From Candidatus Pelagibacter communis (lineage in GTDB: Bacteria; Pseudomonadota; Alphaproteobacteria; Pelagibacterales; Pelagibacteraceae), in the NCBI RefSeq assembly GCF_001180205.1, contig NZ_CVSU01000021.1, forward strand, positions 1 through 60,913: 60,913 bases of DNA. The letters run 5' to 3'. Within the stretch, counting starts at the first letter, position 1. Each line of letters opens with the position of its first letter. Under the pieces are notes generated by a model. It ran no database searches, had not been told where the DNA came from, and was given only the letters and a program-made list of their open reading frames with translations. The translations under genes and the position numbers were made by a program. Of the stretch, positions 17,010-26,954 are shown one piece after another.

Positions 17010-18308
17010 TTAGTTATATTGTACAATTGAACCATTTCTTACTACATATAAATTGTTATTAAATATAAACGGTTCAGATACTAATCCACCAGAAACTTTT
17101 TCAATTTTTATTATTTTTCCATCCTCAATCCCGGCTATGATCATCTTGCCATCTGAGTTAGTTAAAAATATGTTTTTGTCTCCAATTACAAAACCAATTG
17201 GATAAATATTTTTTCTTTTTTTATCTTTGTAATTCAGAAATAGATCTGTAATTCGAACTATATTGCCTTTATTTTTGTCAATTAAATATAAATAACCTTC
17301 ATTAGAGATTGTAAAAATTAGATTTCCAACCAAAATAGGTTTTACATTAGAATTAACTTCATTTATCCAGTTTGTTGTTCCTGTTTTTAAATCAATTGAA
17401 TAAAACTGATTTTTATTATTTGAAAAAAATATAGAGTTTCCATCTGATACTAGTTTAGAAGTCTTAAAGTTATAAGTTTCATTTATTATCGAGCTACTCT
17501 GTGTAGGTAGTTGCCATGTAATTAAACCTGTTTCAATATCTACAGCTGTAATATCCCCTATAGAATTATTGAAAATAACATTATCGTTTAAAATAATTAA
17601 AGAATATTTAATATTTGAAATTGTAAATGAGTTCTCTGTTTGCAAATTCCAACATTCAGAACCATCTTTAATTTTAAAACATCTCAATGTATTTTTATAA
17701 TCAATAACAAATATTTTATCCTTATGCTTTTTAATGTTTGAATTAAACGGATAATCATTATTATTTGACCAATTTAATTCTCCTGTACTAATATTCACAG
17801 AATAATATTTTGCTATGCTATCGGTTACTAAAAGATTTTGACCATCTACTAAAAAATTAAGTTTTGGTTTTAATTTTTTTTCAGATTTTGAATAATGGTT
17901 TTTTTTCCAAATAACTTTCTGATTATTATCATACCTAATAATTGAACCTTTTTTATCAAAAAATATTATTCCATTGTTCAAAAAAATCGGTTCGAAATCT
18001 AATTGATTAAGTTCCTCTAACTTTGAAAACTTAAAGTTACCAATCTTTGTTAATTCACCTTCGTAATTTAGCAAGCCAAGATTATTTAGATTGTCATTTT
18101 TTTTATTATTTATTTTTATTGATGATAAATCTAATTTTAAATCTCTATTAAATTCTGAAACATTTACATTTTCTTCCACAAAAACTTTTGTTATTTTTTT
18201 ATCTGTTTCTAATTTGTTTTCTTTGTCTTTCCAAATTCTAGAGTTTTCGTTAAATGAACAGTTATTAAGAAAAAAAAATGCTATAAAAGTAAAAATAAAT
18301 TTATTCAC
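17010..18308 (-). CDS. bamB: BamB-like outer-membrane lipoprotein, PQQ beta-propeller
   Basis: The 432 residues begin with a lipoprotein signal (MNKFIFTFIAFFFLNNCS; lipid-modified Cys17). The body is a series of PQQ-like propeller blades with the repeated pattern of a strand followed by D-xx-TG-xx-xW (STGELNWSNN, ETGLITWQLP, KTGTTNWINE, then DKNKGNIVRI). BamB is a scaffold of the outer-membrane beta-barrel assembly machine. Its start overlaps the end of the TPR protein by 8 bases, the usual alphaproteobacterial TPR-bamB pair. The GTPase der, often next in this pair, is not here. Confidence 0.8.
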   Translation of the reverse strand: MNKFIFTFIAFFFLNNCSFNENSRIWKDKENKLETDKKITKVFVEENVNVSEFNRDLKLDLSSIKINNKKNDNLNNLGLLNYEGELTKIGNFKFSKLEELNQLDFEPIFLNNGIIFFDKKGSIIRYDNNQKVIWKKNHYSKSEKKLKPKLNFLVDGQNLLVTDSIAKYYSVNISTGELNWSNNNDYPFNSNIKKHKDKIFVIDYKNTLRCFKIKDGSECWNLQTENSFTISNIKYSLIILNDNVIFNNSIGDITAVDIETGLITWQLPTQSSSIINETYNFKTSKLVSDGNSIFFSNNKNQFYSIDLKTGTTNWINEVNSNVKPILVGNLIFTISNEGYLYLIDKNKGNIVRITDLFLNYKDKKRKNIYPIGFVIGDKNIFLTNSDGKMIIAGIEDGKIIKIEKVSGGLVSEPFIFNNNLYVVRNGSIVQYN

Positions 18309-18945
18309 TCAAATCTCTGTTTAATCTTTTCTCTGCTTGGAGCCTTATATCTGGATTTGAATTTTCTAAAACTATTATTTGGTTGAAAAATTCTTTAGCT
18401 TTTTGTTTTTGATTATTTGCATAAAAATATTCCGCCATTAAATATAAAGAATGTGATTTCCATACACTTTTTGAATTGATCAGTGGATTTAACATATTTA
18501 GAAGATCACTCTCCTGAGCGTTATCTGCATTGTAGAGTGCCTTCTTGTATATAATTAAGTTGTTAATCTCACTGTCTAACGAAGTATCGTTTATCAATAT
18601 ATCAAATAATGAATTAATTCTGGACTGATCACTTACAAGATTATTATCAATGATGAAATAAAGGGATAAAGGTGAATAAGTTGGATCTTTCTTGTTTATA
18701 ATTTCAATTAGTCTGTTAGCTGTTTTTTCTTTTGTTTTTTCTGAATAATCAATGATTATTGAATTATAACTATCTGAGATATCTTTTTTTTTATTAATTA
18801 AATATTTATCGTAACTAAAAACGCCAACTATAATAATTATTAAGATAATTATACCTGAAATTATTTTATTTTTATTATTTACAAAAAAATTCTTAATTTT
18901 TTCATTTCTTGTATTGGTGTTTATAATTGATAAATCTTCATCCAT
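18301..18945 (-). CDS. Membrane-anchored TPR protein (YfgM/TPR_21-like)
   Basis: A 214-residue protein with a charged cytoplasmic N-terminus, one strong transmembrane helix at about residues 28-46 (IISGIIILIIIIVGVFSY) and an alpha-helical periplasmic domain ending in a TPR-like unit (SHSLYLMAEYFYANNQKQKAKEFFNQII). This is the architecture of YfgM-like proteins, which work with periplasmic chaperones and SecYEG in E. coli. Its pairing with the bamB-like gene supports a role in envelope protein biogenesis. It starts two bases after acnA. Confidence 0.75.
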   Translation of the reverse strand: MDEDLSIINTNTRNEKIKNFFVNNKNKIISGIIILIIIIVGVFSYDKYLINKKKDISDSYNSIIIDYSEKTKEKTANRLIEIINKKDPTYSPLSLYFIIDNNLVSDQSRINSLFDILINDTSLDSEINNLIIYKKALYNADNAQESDLLNMLNPLINSKSVWKSHSLYLMAEYFYANNQKQKAKEFFNQIIVLENSNPDIRLQAEKRLNRDLSE

Positions 18946-18947
18946 AA

Positions 18948-21617
18948 CTAAATCATATTCCTTAAAACGTACTGCAGAATACCTCCATTTTTATAATACT
19001 CTAATTCATTTTTTGTATCAATTCTGCATAAAGTTTTAATTTTCTTTATTTCGCCTGAAGCATATTTAATTTCAACTGTCACTTCATCTGAGGGATTAAC
19101 GCCCTTTTCTATATTTAGAATACTAATTAATTCAGAACCAATTAATTTTAGATTTTTTCTATTTACATCGTCGATAAATTGTAATGGCAATATACCCATT
19201 CCAATTAAATTAGATCGGTGAATTCTTTCAAAACTCTCTGCAATTACTGCTTTTATTCCAAGTAGTTTTGTTCCTTTAGCTGCCCAATCTCTAGATGATC
19301 CGGTTCCATACTCTTTTCCACCAATTACAACTAAATCTGTTCCTCTTTTTTTATATTCAACAACTGCATCATAGACAGGAAGAACTTTTTCTTCTGGATA
19401 TAACTTTGTAAAACCACCCTCTGTACCAGGAGCCATTTCATTTCTAATTCTTATATTTGCAAAAGTTCCTCGCATCATAACTTCATGGTTACCTCTTCTT
19501 GAACCATATGAGTTATAATCTTTAGGTAAAATTTGGTGTTCCATAAAATATTCGCCAGTTGGACTATCTTTTTGAATACTGCCGGCTGGCGATATATGGT
19601 CAGTGGTAACCATATCACCTAAAATTAATAATGGTCTTGCATCCTTAATTTCTTTAAATCCTTCTGGTTTATCTGGCAACGAGTCAAAAAATGGAGGTTT
19701 TTTTACATATGTTGATCCCTCATCCCAATTATAGATACTGCTTTTATCAGTTTTAATTTTTTGCCATTGAGTTGGGCCCTCAGAAACATTTGAGTATCTT
19801 TGTATAAACATCTCAGCATTAAGCGAAGCTTTTAAAGTTTCTTCTATCTCTTTATTTGAAGGCCAAATATCTTTTAAAAATACATCTTTTCCATCTTTAT
19901 CTTTTCCTAATGAATCTTTATACAAATCAACTTCCATATGCCCAGCTATTGCATATGCAACAACAAGTGGGGGTGAAGCCAAATAGTTAGCTTTTATATG
20001 TGGAGAAATTCTTCCCTCAAAATTTCTATTTCCAGATAAAACTGAAACAGCATAAATATTTTCTTTTTGAATCGCTTCTACAATATTTTCTGGGAGTGGT
20101 CCTGAATTTCCAATGCAAGTAGTACAGCCATACCCAACTAAATTAAAGCCAAGCTGATCTAAATAAGTGTTTAATCCAGCTTTTGCTAAATAGTCTGTAA
20201 CTACTTGAGATCCAGGCGCTAAAGAAGTTTTTACCCAGGGTTTAACTTGCAAACCTTTTTCAATAGCTTTTTTAGCTAATAGTCCAGCCCCAATTAGAAC
20301 ATTTGGATTAGAAGTGTTTGTACAAGAAGTTATTGCAGCAATTAATATTGAGCCATCTTTAATTTCGTAATCTGTATTTGATACTTTGGAAATTGAATTT
20401 TCATTTTTATTTGTAGCTTCCTGCAATACTTTTTGAAACGAACTAGGTGCATCTGTTAAAAGAACTTTGTCTTGAGGTCTTTTAGGTCCTGAAATAGTTG
20501 GTACGACTGTGGACATATCTAAAGATATAATGTCAGTAAATTCTATTTCGTTACTCGCCCATAAACCTTGTTCCTTTGCATAATTTTCAACAATATCAAC
20601 AGTTTGTTGATCTCTTCCAGAAAATTTTAAATACTTTAATGTTTCCTCATCGATAGGAAAAAAACCACAAGTAGCACCATATTCTGGTGCCATGTTTGCA
20701 ATTGTTGCTCTATCCGCAAGAGTTAAATTTTTTAAACCTTCTCCATAAAACTCAACAAACTTACCAACCACTCCTTTATCTCTTAACATTTTAACAACAG
20801 TTAATACTAAATCAGTTGCAGTAGTTCCTTCTGGCATTTTGTTTTTTATTTCAAAACCGATGACTTCTGGTATTAACATAGAAATTGGTTGACCTAACAT
20901 TCCTGCTTCAGCTTCAATTCCTCCAACACCCCATCCTAAAACAGATAAACCATTTACCATTGTTGTATGACTGTCCGTTCCAACTAAAGTATCTGGAAAA
21001 AGATATTTATCACCTTTAAATTCTTCTGACCAAACAACTTTTGACAAATATTCCAGATTTACTTGGTGACAAATTCCTGTTCCTGGTGGAACTATTCTAA
21101 AATTATCAAATGCCTGCTGTCCCCATTTTAAAAAAGAATATCTCTCACCATTTCTTTCAAATTCTATATCGACATTTTTTTCAAAAGAATCTGCTTTTGC
21201 AGATTGGTCGACTTGCACAGAGTGATCAATTACAAGATCAACTGCAGACAGTGGATTGATTGAATTTGGATCTTTATTTTTTTCTTTAACTGCTTCTCTC
21301 ATTGCAGCTAAATCTGCAACCGCAGGTATTCCTGTATAATCTTGAAGCAAAACTCTTGCTGGTCTATATGCAATTTCAGTTTTAGATTTTTTTATCTTTA
21401 GCCAGTTTTTAATCGCTTCTATTTGAGATTTCGTTACACTTAAGTCGTCTTCGTATCTTAATAAATTTTCTAGTAAAACTTTTAGTGATTTTGGAAGTTT
21501 ATTTATTCCTTCAAGTCCATTTTTTTCTGCTTCATTTAATGAGTAATAATTATACTCCTTGTCATTAACTGTGATTTTTTTTAGTGATTTATAAGAATTT
21601 TTGTTTCCTGGGGTCAT
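18948..21617 (-). CDS. acnA: Aconitate hydratase A
   Basis: An 889-residue AcnA/IRP-type aconitase. The [4Fe-4S] ligands are in AAITSCTNTSNP and GYGCTTCIGNSGPL. The swivel domain contains ILGDMVTTDHISPAGSI, YGSRRGNHEVMMRGTF, IGGKEYGTGSSRDWAAKG and AESFERIHRSNLIGMGILPLQF. Length and domain order are full size. It interconverts citrate and isocitrate in the TCA cycle. Gaps of one and two bases on either side put it in the middle of a long operon between a LysE-type exporter and the TPR protein. Confidence 0.96.
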   Translation of the reverse strand: MTPGNKNSYKSLKKITVNDKEYNYYSLNEAEKNGLEGINKLPKSLKVLLENLLRYEDDLSVTKSQIEAIKNWLKIKKSKTEIAYRPARVLLQDYTGIPAVADLAAMREAVKEKNKDPNSINPLSAVDLVIDHSVQVDQSAKADSFEKNVDIEFERNGERYSFLKWGQQAFDNFRIVPPGTGICHQVNLEYLSKVVWSEEFKGDKYLFPDTLVGTDSHTTMVNGLSVLGWGVGGIEAEAGMLGQPISMLIPEVIGFEIKNKMPEGTTATDLVLTVVKMLRDKGVVGKFVEFYGEGLKNLTLADRATIANMAPEYGATCGFFPIDEETLKYLKFSGRDQQTVDIVENYAKEQGLWASNEIEFTDIISLDMSTVVPTISGPKRPQDKVLLTDAPSSFQKVLQEATNKNENSISKVSNTDYEIKDGSILIAAITSCTNTSNPNVLIGAGLLAKKAIEKGLQVKPWVKTSLAPGSQVVTDYLAKAGLNTYLDQLGFNLVGYGCTTCIGNSGPLPENIVEAIQKENIYAVSVLSGNRNFEGRISPHIKANYLASPPLVVAYAIAGHMEVDLYKDSLGKDKDGKDVFLKDIWPSNKEIEETLKASLNAEMFIQRYSNVSEGPTQWQKIKTDKSSIYNWDEGSTYVKKPPFFDSLPDKPEGFKEIKDARPLLILGDMVTTDHISPAGSIQKDSPTGEYFMEHQILPKDYNSYGSRRGNHEVMMRGTFANIRIRNEMAPGTEGGFTKLYPEEKVLPVYDAVVEYKKRGTDLVVIGGKEYGTGSSRDWAAKGTKLLGIKAVIAESFERIHRSNLIGMGILPLQFIDDVNRKNLKLIGSELISILNIEKGVNPSDEVTVEIKYASGEIKKIKTLCRIDTKNELEYYKNGGILQYVLRNMI

Positions 21618-21618
21618 A

Positions 21619-22212
21619 TTATAAATAAAAAGTTATTATGCTTGTTAAAAGAAGCAGTGACATAGCATAATTAAAGTAATTAATAAATTTCTGATTTGTC
21701 GCAAATTTCCTGAAAAATTTACCTAAAAAAGTCCACAGAGTTATACTAGTCACTGAAACAATTAAAGCCATAACGATAATTTGAGTCGTATAACTTACAA
21801 AGGTTTCTCCTGGATTAATATAAGTTGAAACAAGAATAATTGATGCAATAACGCCTTTAGGATTTAAAAATTGAAAAATAAAAGTTTCATGAAACTTAAT
21901 TGGATTTTTGTTTTTATTTTCCTGATCAGAAGGTCCTGAAAAAGAAATTTTATATGCTAAATAAATTAAAAATAGAGTTCCTAAGTATTTCAATACCTCT
22001 TGAATTAAAGGATAAAGCTTAAAAATATTTATCAGACCTAGAGCTAAACATAATAACAAAAAAGGAAATCCTAAAGTTACACCAATTATATGTGGCAGTG
22101 TTCTAAGAATACCAAAATTGAAACCAGAATAGAAAGCAACGAAATTATTTGGTCCAGGAGTAAATGCTGCAACAATTCCAAATAAAGTTATAGAAAGAAT
22201 TTCAGGATGCAT
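21619..22212 (-). CDS. LysE/RhtB-family amino-acid exporter
   Basis: A 197-residue membrane protein with about six hydrophobic segments and the family hallmark FTPGPNNFVAFYSG near residue 18, followed by GVTLGFPFLLL and FQFLNPKGVIASIIL. LysE/RhtB proteins export lysine, threonine, homoserine or related amino acids, but the substrate cannot be read from the sequence. It sits between a CsaA-like protein and acnA with gaps of two and one bases. Confidence 0.85.
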   Translation of the reverse strand: MHPEILSITLFGIVAAFTPGPNNFVAFYSGFNFGILRTLPHIIGVTLGFPFLLLCLALGLINIFKLYPLIQEVLKYLGTLFLIYLAYKISFSGPSDQENKNKNPIKFHETFIFQFLNPKGVIASIILVSTYINPGETFVSYTTQIIVMALIVSVTSITLWTFLGKFFRKFATNQKFINYFNYAMSLLLLTSIITFYL

Positions 22213-22214
22213 TA

Positions 22215-22559
22215 TTAAGCAATCGGTAATCCGTTTTCTGCTTTTTGAGAAGGATGAACAAGTGTAACTTTGCCATCGGCATCAATTGCTCCTAAAACCA
22301 ACACTTGAGAAACAATTCCGGCAATATTTTTTTCAGGAAAATTACAAACAGCAATAACTTGTTTTCCTTTTAAATTCTCCTCATTATAATAATGAGTAAT
22401 TTGAGCGGAAGATTGTTTAATGCCAATTTCGTTTCCAAAATCAACTTCTACCACCAAAGATGGCTTTCTCGCCTTTTCATTTTTTTTTACAGAAATTACA
22501 GTACCAATTCTAATATCTACTTTATCAAAATCATTATAGGTAATTTGCTCTTTAATCAT
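22215..22559 (-). CDS. tRNA-binding-domain (CsaA-like) protein
   Basis: A 114-residue OB-fold protein of the CsaA/EMAP-II-like family: DKVDIRIGTVISVKKNEKARKPSLVVEVDFG at the N-terminus, then SSAQIT, GKQVIAVCNFPEKNIAGI and VSQVLVLGA. Stand-alone members bind tRNA or act as weak chaperones. It is the first gene of the minus-strand run, and its start is only 24 bases from the divergent argE start, so the two promoters must overlap. Confidence 0.82.
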   Translation of the reverse strand: MIKEQITYNDFDKVDIRIGTVISVKKNEKARKPSLVVEVDFGNEIGIKQSSAQITHYYNEENLKGKQVIAVCNFPEKNIAGIVSQVLVLGAIDADGKVTLVHPSQKAENGLPIA

Positions 22560-22583
22560 AATATAATATAGTGTTTTAAGTTT

Positions 22584-23762
22584 ATGAGTATAGATAACAA
22601 TTTATATGAAAAATCAATCAAGATTTTAACTGACTTAATCGCATTTAAAACTATCTCAGGTCAGGATAACAGTAATTTAATTGATTATTGTGAAAAAATT
22701 TTAAATAACATCGGAATAGATACTTTCAAAGTTTATGATGATGATAAAAAAAGAGTAAATCTTTTTGGAACTCTAAAAGCAAAAAATCAAAGCACAAAAA
22801 AACCAATTATATTATCTGGGCACACTGATGTGGTTCCTGTATCTAAAGGTTGGAATAGCGATCCATTCGTTGCAACTATTAAAAATGATAAATTATATGG
22901 AAGAGGCTCATGTGATATGAAAGGTTTTATCGCATGTACACTTGCTTATGCGCCTATATTCAAAGAAAGTAATTTAGATAGAGACTTACATTTCTGTTAC
23001 ACATTTGATGAAGAGACTGCATGTATTGGAGCTCCTTTATTAATAGAGGAATTAAAAAAAAGAGAAATCAAAAATGGAATTTGTATAATTGGTGAACCAA
23101 CTAAAATGAAAATTATTGACGCCCACAAAGGTATGAATGAATACACAGTTCACTTTGGAGGACTTGCGGGACATAGTTCTAAACCACATTTAGGAGTAAA
23201 TGCAGCTGAATATGCTACTAGATATGTTGGAAAACTTTTAGAAATTAGAGAAGAATTAAAAAAAAGAGTTCAAAAAGATAGTATTTTTGATCCTCCACAT
23301 TCAACTTTATCAATTGGTGGAATTAAAGGTGGTATTGCTCATAATGTCATTGCAGATAAATGTAGTGTTGAATGGGAAACAAGACCAGTTGTAAGAGAAG
23401 ATGGAAAATTTGTAACAAATGAAATTGATAAATATGCAAATGAAGTACTTCTACCAGAGATGAAAAAAGTATTTCCAGATTCTTATATTAAAAAAGAAGT
23501 GATAGGTGAAGTTGTTGGATTTAATAGATTAGATGAGTCTGAGGCATGTGAATTTGTATCAAATATAACTGGTGATAATTCAAGGGAAGTGGTTTCTTTT
23601 GGAACAGAGGCTGGTTTATTTCAAGAATTAGGAATCAGTACAGTTGTTTGTGGACCTGGATCCATAGAACAAGCTCACAAAATTGACGAGTTCATAGAAT
23701 TAAATGAAATGAAAAAGTGCCTTAAGTTTTTAGAAGGTGTGAAAGATAAATCAGTAAATTAA
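22584..23762 (+). CDS. argE: Acetylornithine deacetylase, M20 family
   Basis: This 392-residue M20 zinc amidohydrolase has LSGHTDVVPV (first Zn ligand), GRGSCDMKGFIA (bridging Asp), the catalytic Glu in TFDEETACIGA, the dimerisation-domain signature NEYTVHFGGLAGHSSKPHLGVNA, and a C-terminal ligand in GPGSIEQAHKIDEF. The pattern fits ArgE, which releases ornithine from N-acetylornithine. Other M20 enzymes such as DapE are less similar in these motifs. The stop overlaps the convergent aldehyde dehydrogenase stop. Confidence 0.85.
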   Translation: MSIDNNLYEKSIKILTDLIAFKTISGQDNSNLIDYCEKILNNIGIDTFKVYDDDKKRVNLFGTLKAKNQSTKKPIILSGHTDVVPVSKGWNSDPFVATIKNDKLYGRGSCDMKGFIACTLAYAPIFKESNLDRDLHFCYTFDEETACIGAPLLIEELKKREIKNGICIIGEPTKMKIIDAHKGMNEYTVHFGGLAGHSSKPHLGVNAAEYATRYVGKLLEIREELKKRVQKDSIFDPPHSTLSIGGIKGGIAHNVIADKCSVEWETRPVVREDGKFVTNEIDKYANEVLLPEMKKVFPDSYIKKEVIGEVVGFNRLDESEACEFVSNITGDNSREVVSFGTEAGLFQELGISTVVCGPGSIEQAHKIDEFIELNEMKKCLKFLEGVKDKSVN

Positions 23763-25192
23763 CTCCAACCACCCACTGCTTTTACTTCTAAAAACTCTTC
23801 TAAACCGTGTTCACCTGCTTCACGACCTATTCCAGAATGTTTAAAACCACCAAATGGTGCATCAACTGCAATACCAGCTCCATTAACATCAACCATTCCA
23901 GATCTTAATTTTCTTGCAACTCTTTGTACTTTTACAGAGTCTTGGGTTTGAATATAATTTGTCAATCCATAAGCAGTATCATTTGCAATTTTAATTGCTT
24001 CCTCCTCTGTTTCAAATGGGATAACAGATAAAACAGGTCCAAAAATTTCAGTTCTTGCAACATCCATATCGTTATTTACGTCAGCAAAAACAGTTGGTTT
24101 AACAAAGTAACCTTTGTCTAATCCATCAGGTTTACCTGTTCCTCCAGCAACTAATTTTGCTCCTTCATCAATACCTTTTTGGATTAAAGTTTGAATTTTA
24201 TTGTATTGAGTTTCTGAAATAACTGGACCTATGTGTTCTCCTTCTTTTTTAGGATCACCCACCTCAAAGTTTTCAGTATATTTTTTTAATCTCTCGATAG
24301 CCTCATCATACATTGATTTTTCAACCAACATTCTTGTTGGAGCATTACAAGATTGTCCAGAATTTCTAAAACATCTTAAAGCACCTCTTTCAATAGCTTC
24401 TGGATCGGCATCTTTAAAAATAATATTTGCTCCTTTACCACCTAGCTCTAAGCTTACTCTTTTAAAATCTTTAGCAGCATTTTGAGAAATCAAAGCTCCT
24501 GCTCTTGTTGAACCTGTGAAAGAAATCATATTAATATCTGGATGGCTTGTAAGAGCATCACCTGTTGTTGCTCCATCACCATTAACTAAATTGAACACAC
24601 CTTTTGGAAATTTTACATCATCAATAATTTCAGCAAGTATCATTGAAGAGAGTGGTGCTAATTCTGAAGGCTTTAAAACCATTGTACAACCTGCAGCTAT
24701 TGCTGGCATTACTTTTAAACAAACTTGGTTCATCGGCCAATTCCATGGTGTTATTAATGCACAAACACCTTTTGGTTCATAAATTAATCTTTGATTAGGA
24801 GCATGCTCTCCTAATGGTTTTTCAAATTCAAAATTTTTTAAATATCTAATAAATGATTTAATATGACTTGCTCCTGTGCCTGCTTGTAATTTTGTTGCAA
24901 AATCTTTTGGAGCACCCATTTCAAGAGTTATAGCTTCTGCAATATCTGCCCATCTTTTCTTATAATTTTCATAAAGTTTTTCTAATAATTCAATTCTTTC
25001 TTCTTTAGAAGAAAAGGCCCAGGACTCATAAGCATCTTTAGCTGCATTAACAGCAATATCAACATCAGCTTTGTTTCCCAAAGTAATTACAGCACAATTT
25101 TCTTCTGTAGCTGGATCGATTACTTTAATTTCCTCAGAGCTTTTTGGCTTAACCCATGCTCCATTAATATAAAAATTTTTTTTATCTAACAT
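23759..25192 (-). CDS. NAD(P)-dependent aldehyde dehydrogenase
   Basis: A full-length 477-residue ALDH: cofactor loop ITPWNWPMNQVCLK, SFTGSTRAGALIS, the general-base Glu in LELGGKGANI, the nucleophile in NSGQSCNAPTRML, and EIFGPVLSVIPF. It is a close paralogue of the ALDH at 38225-39655 (shared start MLDK.FYING.WV and NSGQSC.APTRMLVEKS). It lies 20 bases downstream of the agmatinase gene, so a guanidino- or amino-aldehyde is a reasonable but unproven substrate. Confidence 0.88.
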   Translation of the reverse strand: MLDKKNFYINGAWVKPKSSEEIKVIDPATEENCAVITLGNKADVDIAVNAAKDAYESWAFSSKEERIELLEKLYENYKKRWADIAEAITLEMGAPKDFATKLQAGTGASHIKSFIRYLKNFEFEKPLGEHAPNQRLIYEPKGVCALITPWNWPMNQVCLKVMPAIAAGCTMVLKPSELAPLSSMILAEIIDDVKFPKGVFNLVNGDGATTGDALTSHPDINMISFTGSTRAGALISQNAAKDFKRVSLELGGKGANIIFKDADPEAIERGALRCFRNSGQSCNAPTRMLVEKSMYDEAIERLKKYTENFEVGDPKKEGEHIGPVISETQYNKIQTLIQKGIDEGAKLVAGGTGKPDGLDKGYFVKPTVFADVNNDMDVARTEIFGPVLSVIPFETEEEAIKIANDTAYGLTNYIQTQDSVKVQRVARKLRSGMVDVNGAGIAVDAPFGGFKHSGIGREAGEHGLEEFLEVKAVGGWS

Positions 25193-25212
25193 GTTTTGAC
25201 GTTATCCTTTCT

Positions 25213-26172
25213 TTATGTTTTTGCAAATAAATTTGTTAATTCGTAAACAATTGTAGCAGCTGCAAGAGAGGTTACTTCTGCATGGTCATATGCTGGAGAA
25301 ACCTCAACAACGTCAGCTGAAACTAAGTTTAGTCCCGATAATCCTCTTAAAACATTTACCATTTCTCTAGTTGTCATTCCCGCAATTTCTGGTGTCCCAG
25401 TGCCTGGAGCAAATGCAGGGTCTAAAACATCAATATCAATTGATAAGTATAAAGGATTATCTCCCACTCTTTTTCTTATTCTTTCTGCTATTTTATCGGT
25501 TCCTTCTGTTTGAAACTCATCACAATGAATTATTTTAAATCCAAAACTTTCATCATTTTTAATATCATCTCTACTATAAAGTGGGCCTCGAATTCCAACA
25601 TGCATAGAAGCATCATCTAAAAATAATCCTTCTTCTCTAGCTCTTCTGAATGGAGTTCCGTGAGTATAAGGTGCACCAAAATATGTGTCCCAAGTATCTA
25701 AGTGGGCATCAAAATGAACTAAAGATACAGGGCCCTTATTTTTTTTATTGATTGCTCTTAACAATGGAACAGCAATAGTATGGTCTCCACCTAAACTTAT
25801 AATTCCTCCAACCTTATTTAATAAATCTGTTGCGCCTACTTCTATTTGTTTAATTGCTTCATCAATACTAAATGGGTTGCAAGCGATATCACCAGCATCA
25901 GCAACTTGTTGGATTTTAAAAGGCTCAACATCATAATTAGGATGATAATTAGTTCTCAAATGTCTAGAAGCTTGTCTGATGCTTTGTGGACCAAATCTTG
26001 CTCCAGGTCGATAACTTGTGCCAGCATCAAACGGAATTCCAACAATTGCAACATCACAACTTTCCACATCTCTTAGTTCAGGTAGTCTTGCAAAAGTACT
26101 TGGGCCAGCAAATCTTGGAACTTTAGTTCCACTAACTGGTTGAATTGGATTTTTGTTTCTTTCTTTTTTCAT
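25213..26172 (-). CDS. speB: Agmatinase / ureohydrolase family protein
   Basis: A 319-residue Mn-dependent ureohydrolase. The metal-binding motifs are in order: GGDHTIAVPLL, VHFDAHLDTWD and SIDIDVLDPAFAPGTGTPE, preceded by GIPFDAGTSYRPGARFGPQSIR. It hydrolyses a guanidino compound to urea plus an amine. Agmatine is the default, but guanidinobutyrate and related substrates use very similar enzymes. Its operon partner is an aldehyde dehydrogenase. The 53-base gap to the divergent exported peptidase gene must hold both promoters. Confidence 0.82.
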   Translation of the reverse strand: MKKERNKNPIQPVSGTKVPRFAGPSTFARLPELRDVESCDVAIVGIPFDAGTSYRPGARFGPQSIRQASRHLRTNYHPNYDVEPFKIQQVADAGDIACNPFSIDEAIKQIEVGATDLLNKVGGIISLGGDHTIAVPLLRAINKKNKGPVSLVHFDAHLDTWDTYFGAPYTHGTPFRRAREEGLFLDDASMHVGIRGPLYSRDDIKNDESFGFKIIHCDEFQTEGTDKIAERIRKRVGDNPLYLSIDIDVLDPAFAPGTGTPEIAGMTTREMVNVLRGLSGLNLVSADVVEVSPAYDHAEVTSLAAATIVYELTNLFAKT

Positions 26173-26225
26173 TTTTTAATAATCTAAGATAATATTATCT
26201 CAACTAATTCGTCTATAATAATTTA

Positions 26226-26954
26226 ATGAAAATTTTATTTTTATTTATTCTTATTTTTCATATTTCGCATGTAAATGCTGATGAAATTTATAATCTATTA
26301 AAAATTCCAAATTTAGAAATTTATCAATTAAAAAACGATAATAATATTCGTTATTTAAGTGCTAAAGGTAATTTTAAGATTGGTGTAAACAAGAACATTG
26401 CTTGCGACAAAGTTAATATAAATAATTTAAATGTAAAATTTCCATTAATTAAAAAAAATCTTAATCGATATAATTCTAATTTTCTTAATAAGATAAAATT
26501 AAAATATATTGTATTTTGTGAAAATTTATTCATCTCTGAAATTAATACTGGAGGAATACCAGATAGTAAGAACAGAACCTTAATTTTAGATATTAATTTT
26601 AATAAAAAGTATTTTGAAAGAATGATACACCATGAAATTTTTCACATGATTCAAAATACTCACATTGAATATTTTGATGAGGGTAAATTTTCTTCTTTTA
26701 ATCTAAAATCATTTAATTACGCTGAATGTTCAACTTGTTCTGATAGGTTAAATTTAGATCTATATAAAAAAACTGATGGTTTTTTAACAGAGTATTCTAA
26801 ATCTATTCCATCTGAAGATATGGCAGAAATTTTTTCATTTTTAATGACTGATAAAGAAACAATTGAAGATAAAATTAATAGTGACAAAATTCTTAATAAT
26901 AAAGTGAATTTTATAAAATCAAACTTAGCTAAAATAGATAAAAATATTTTATGA
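26226..26954 (+). CDS. Exported putative zinc metallopeptidase
   Basis: A 242-residue protein with a signal peptide (MKILFLFILIFHISHVNA). A HEXXH motif occurs in MIHHEIFHMIQNTH near residue 138, and a later SEDMAEIFSFL is a plausible third metal-ligand helix, so a gluzincin-like zinc peptidase is likely. Cysteines in AECSTCSDR suggest a periplasmic disulfide or metal site. No named family is recognised. It overlaps the following cyclophilin by four bases (ATGA), so the two are translationally coupled. Confidence 0.65.
   Translation: MKILFLFILIFHISHVNADEIYNLLKIPNLEIYQLKNDNNIRYLSAKGNFKIGVNKNIACDKVNINNLNVKFPLIKKNLNRYNSNFLNKIKLKYIVFCENLFISEINTGGIPDSKNRTLILDINFNKKYFERMIHHEIFHMIQNTHIEYFDEGKFSSFNLKSFNYAECSTCSDRLNLDLYKKTDGFLTEYSKSIPSEDMAEIFSFLMTDKETIEDKINSDKILNNKVNFIKSNLAKIDKNIL

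Noticed and set aside
24231..24782. Plus-strand open frames opposite the first ALDH
   Set aside because: They mirror the codon structure of the aldehyde dehydrogenase and have no recognisable domain or start signal.
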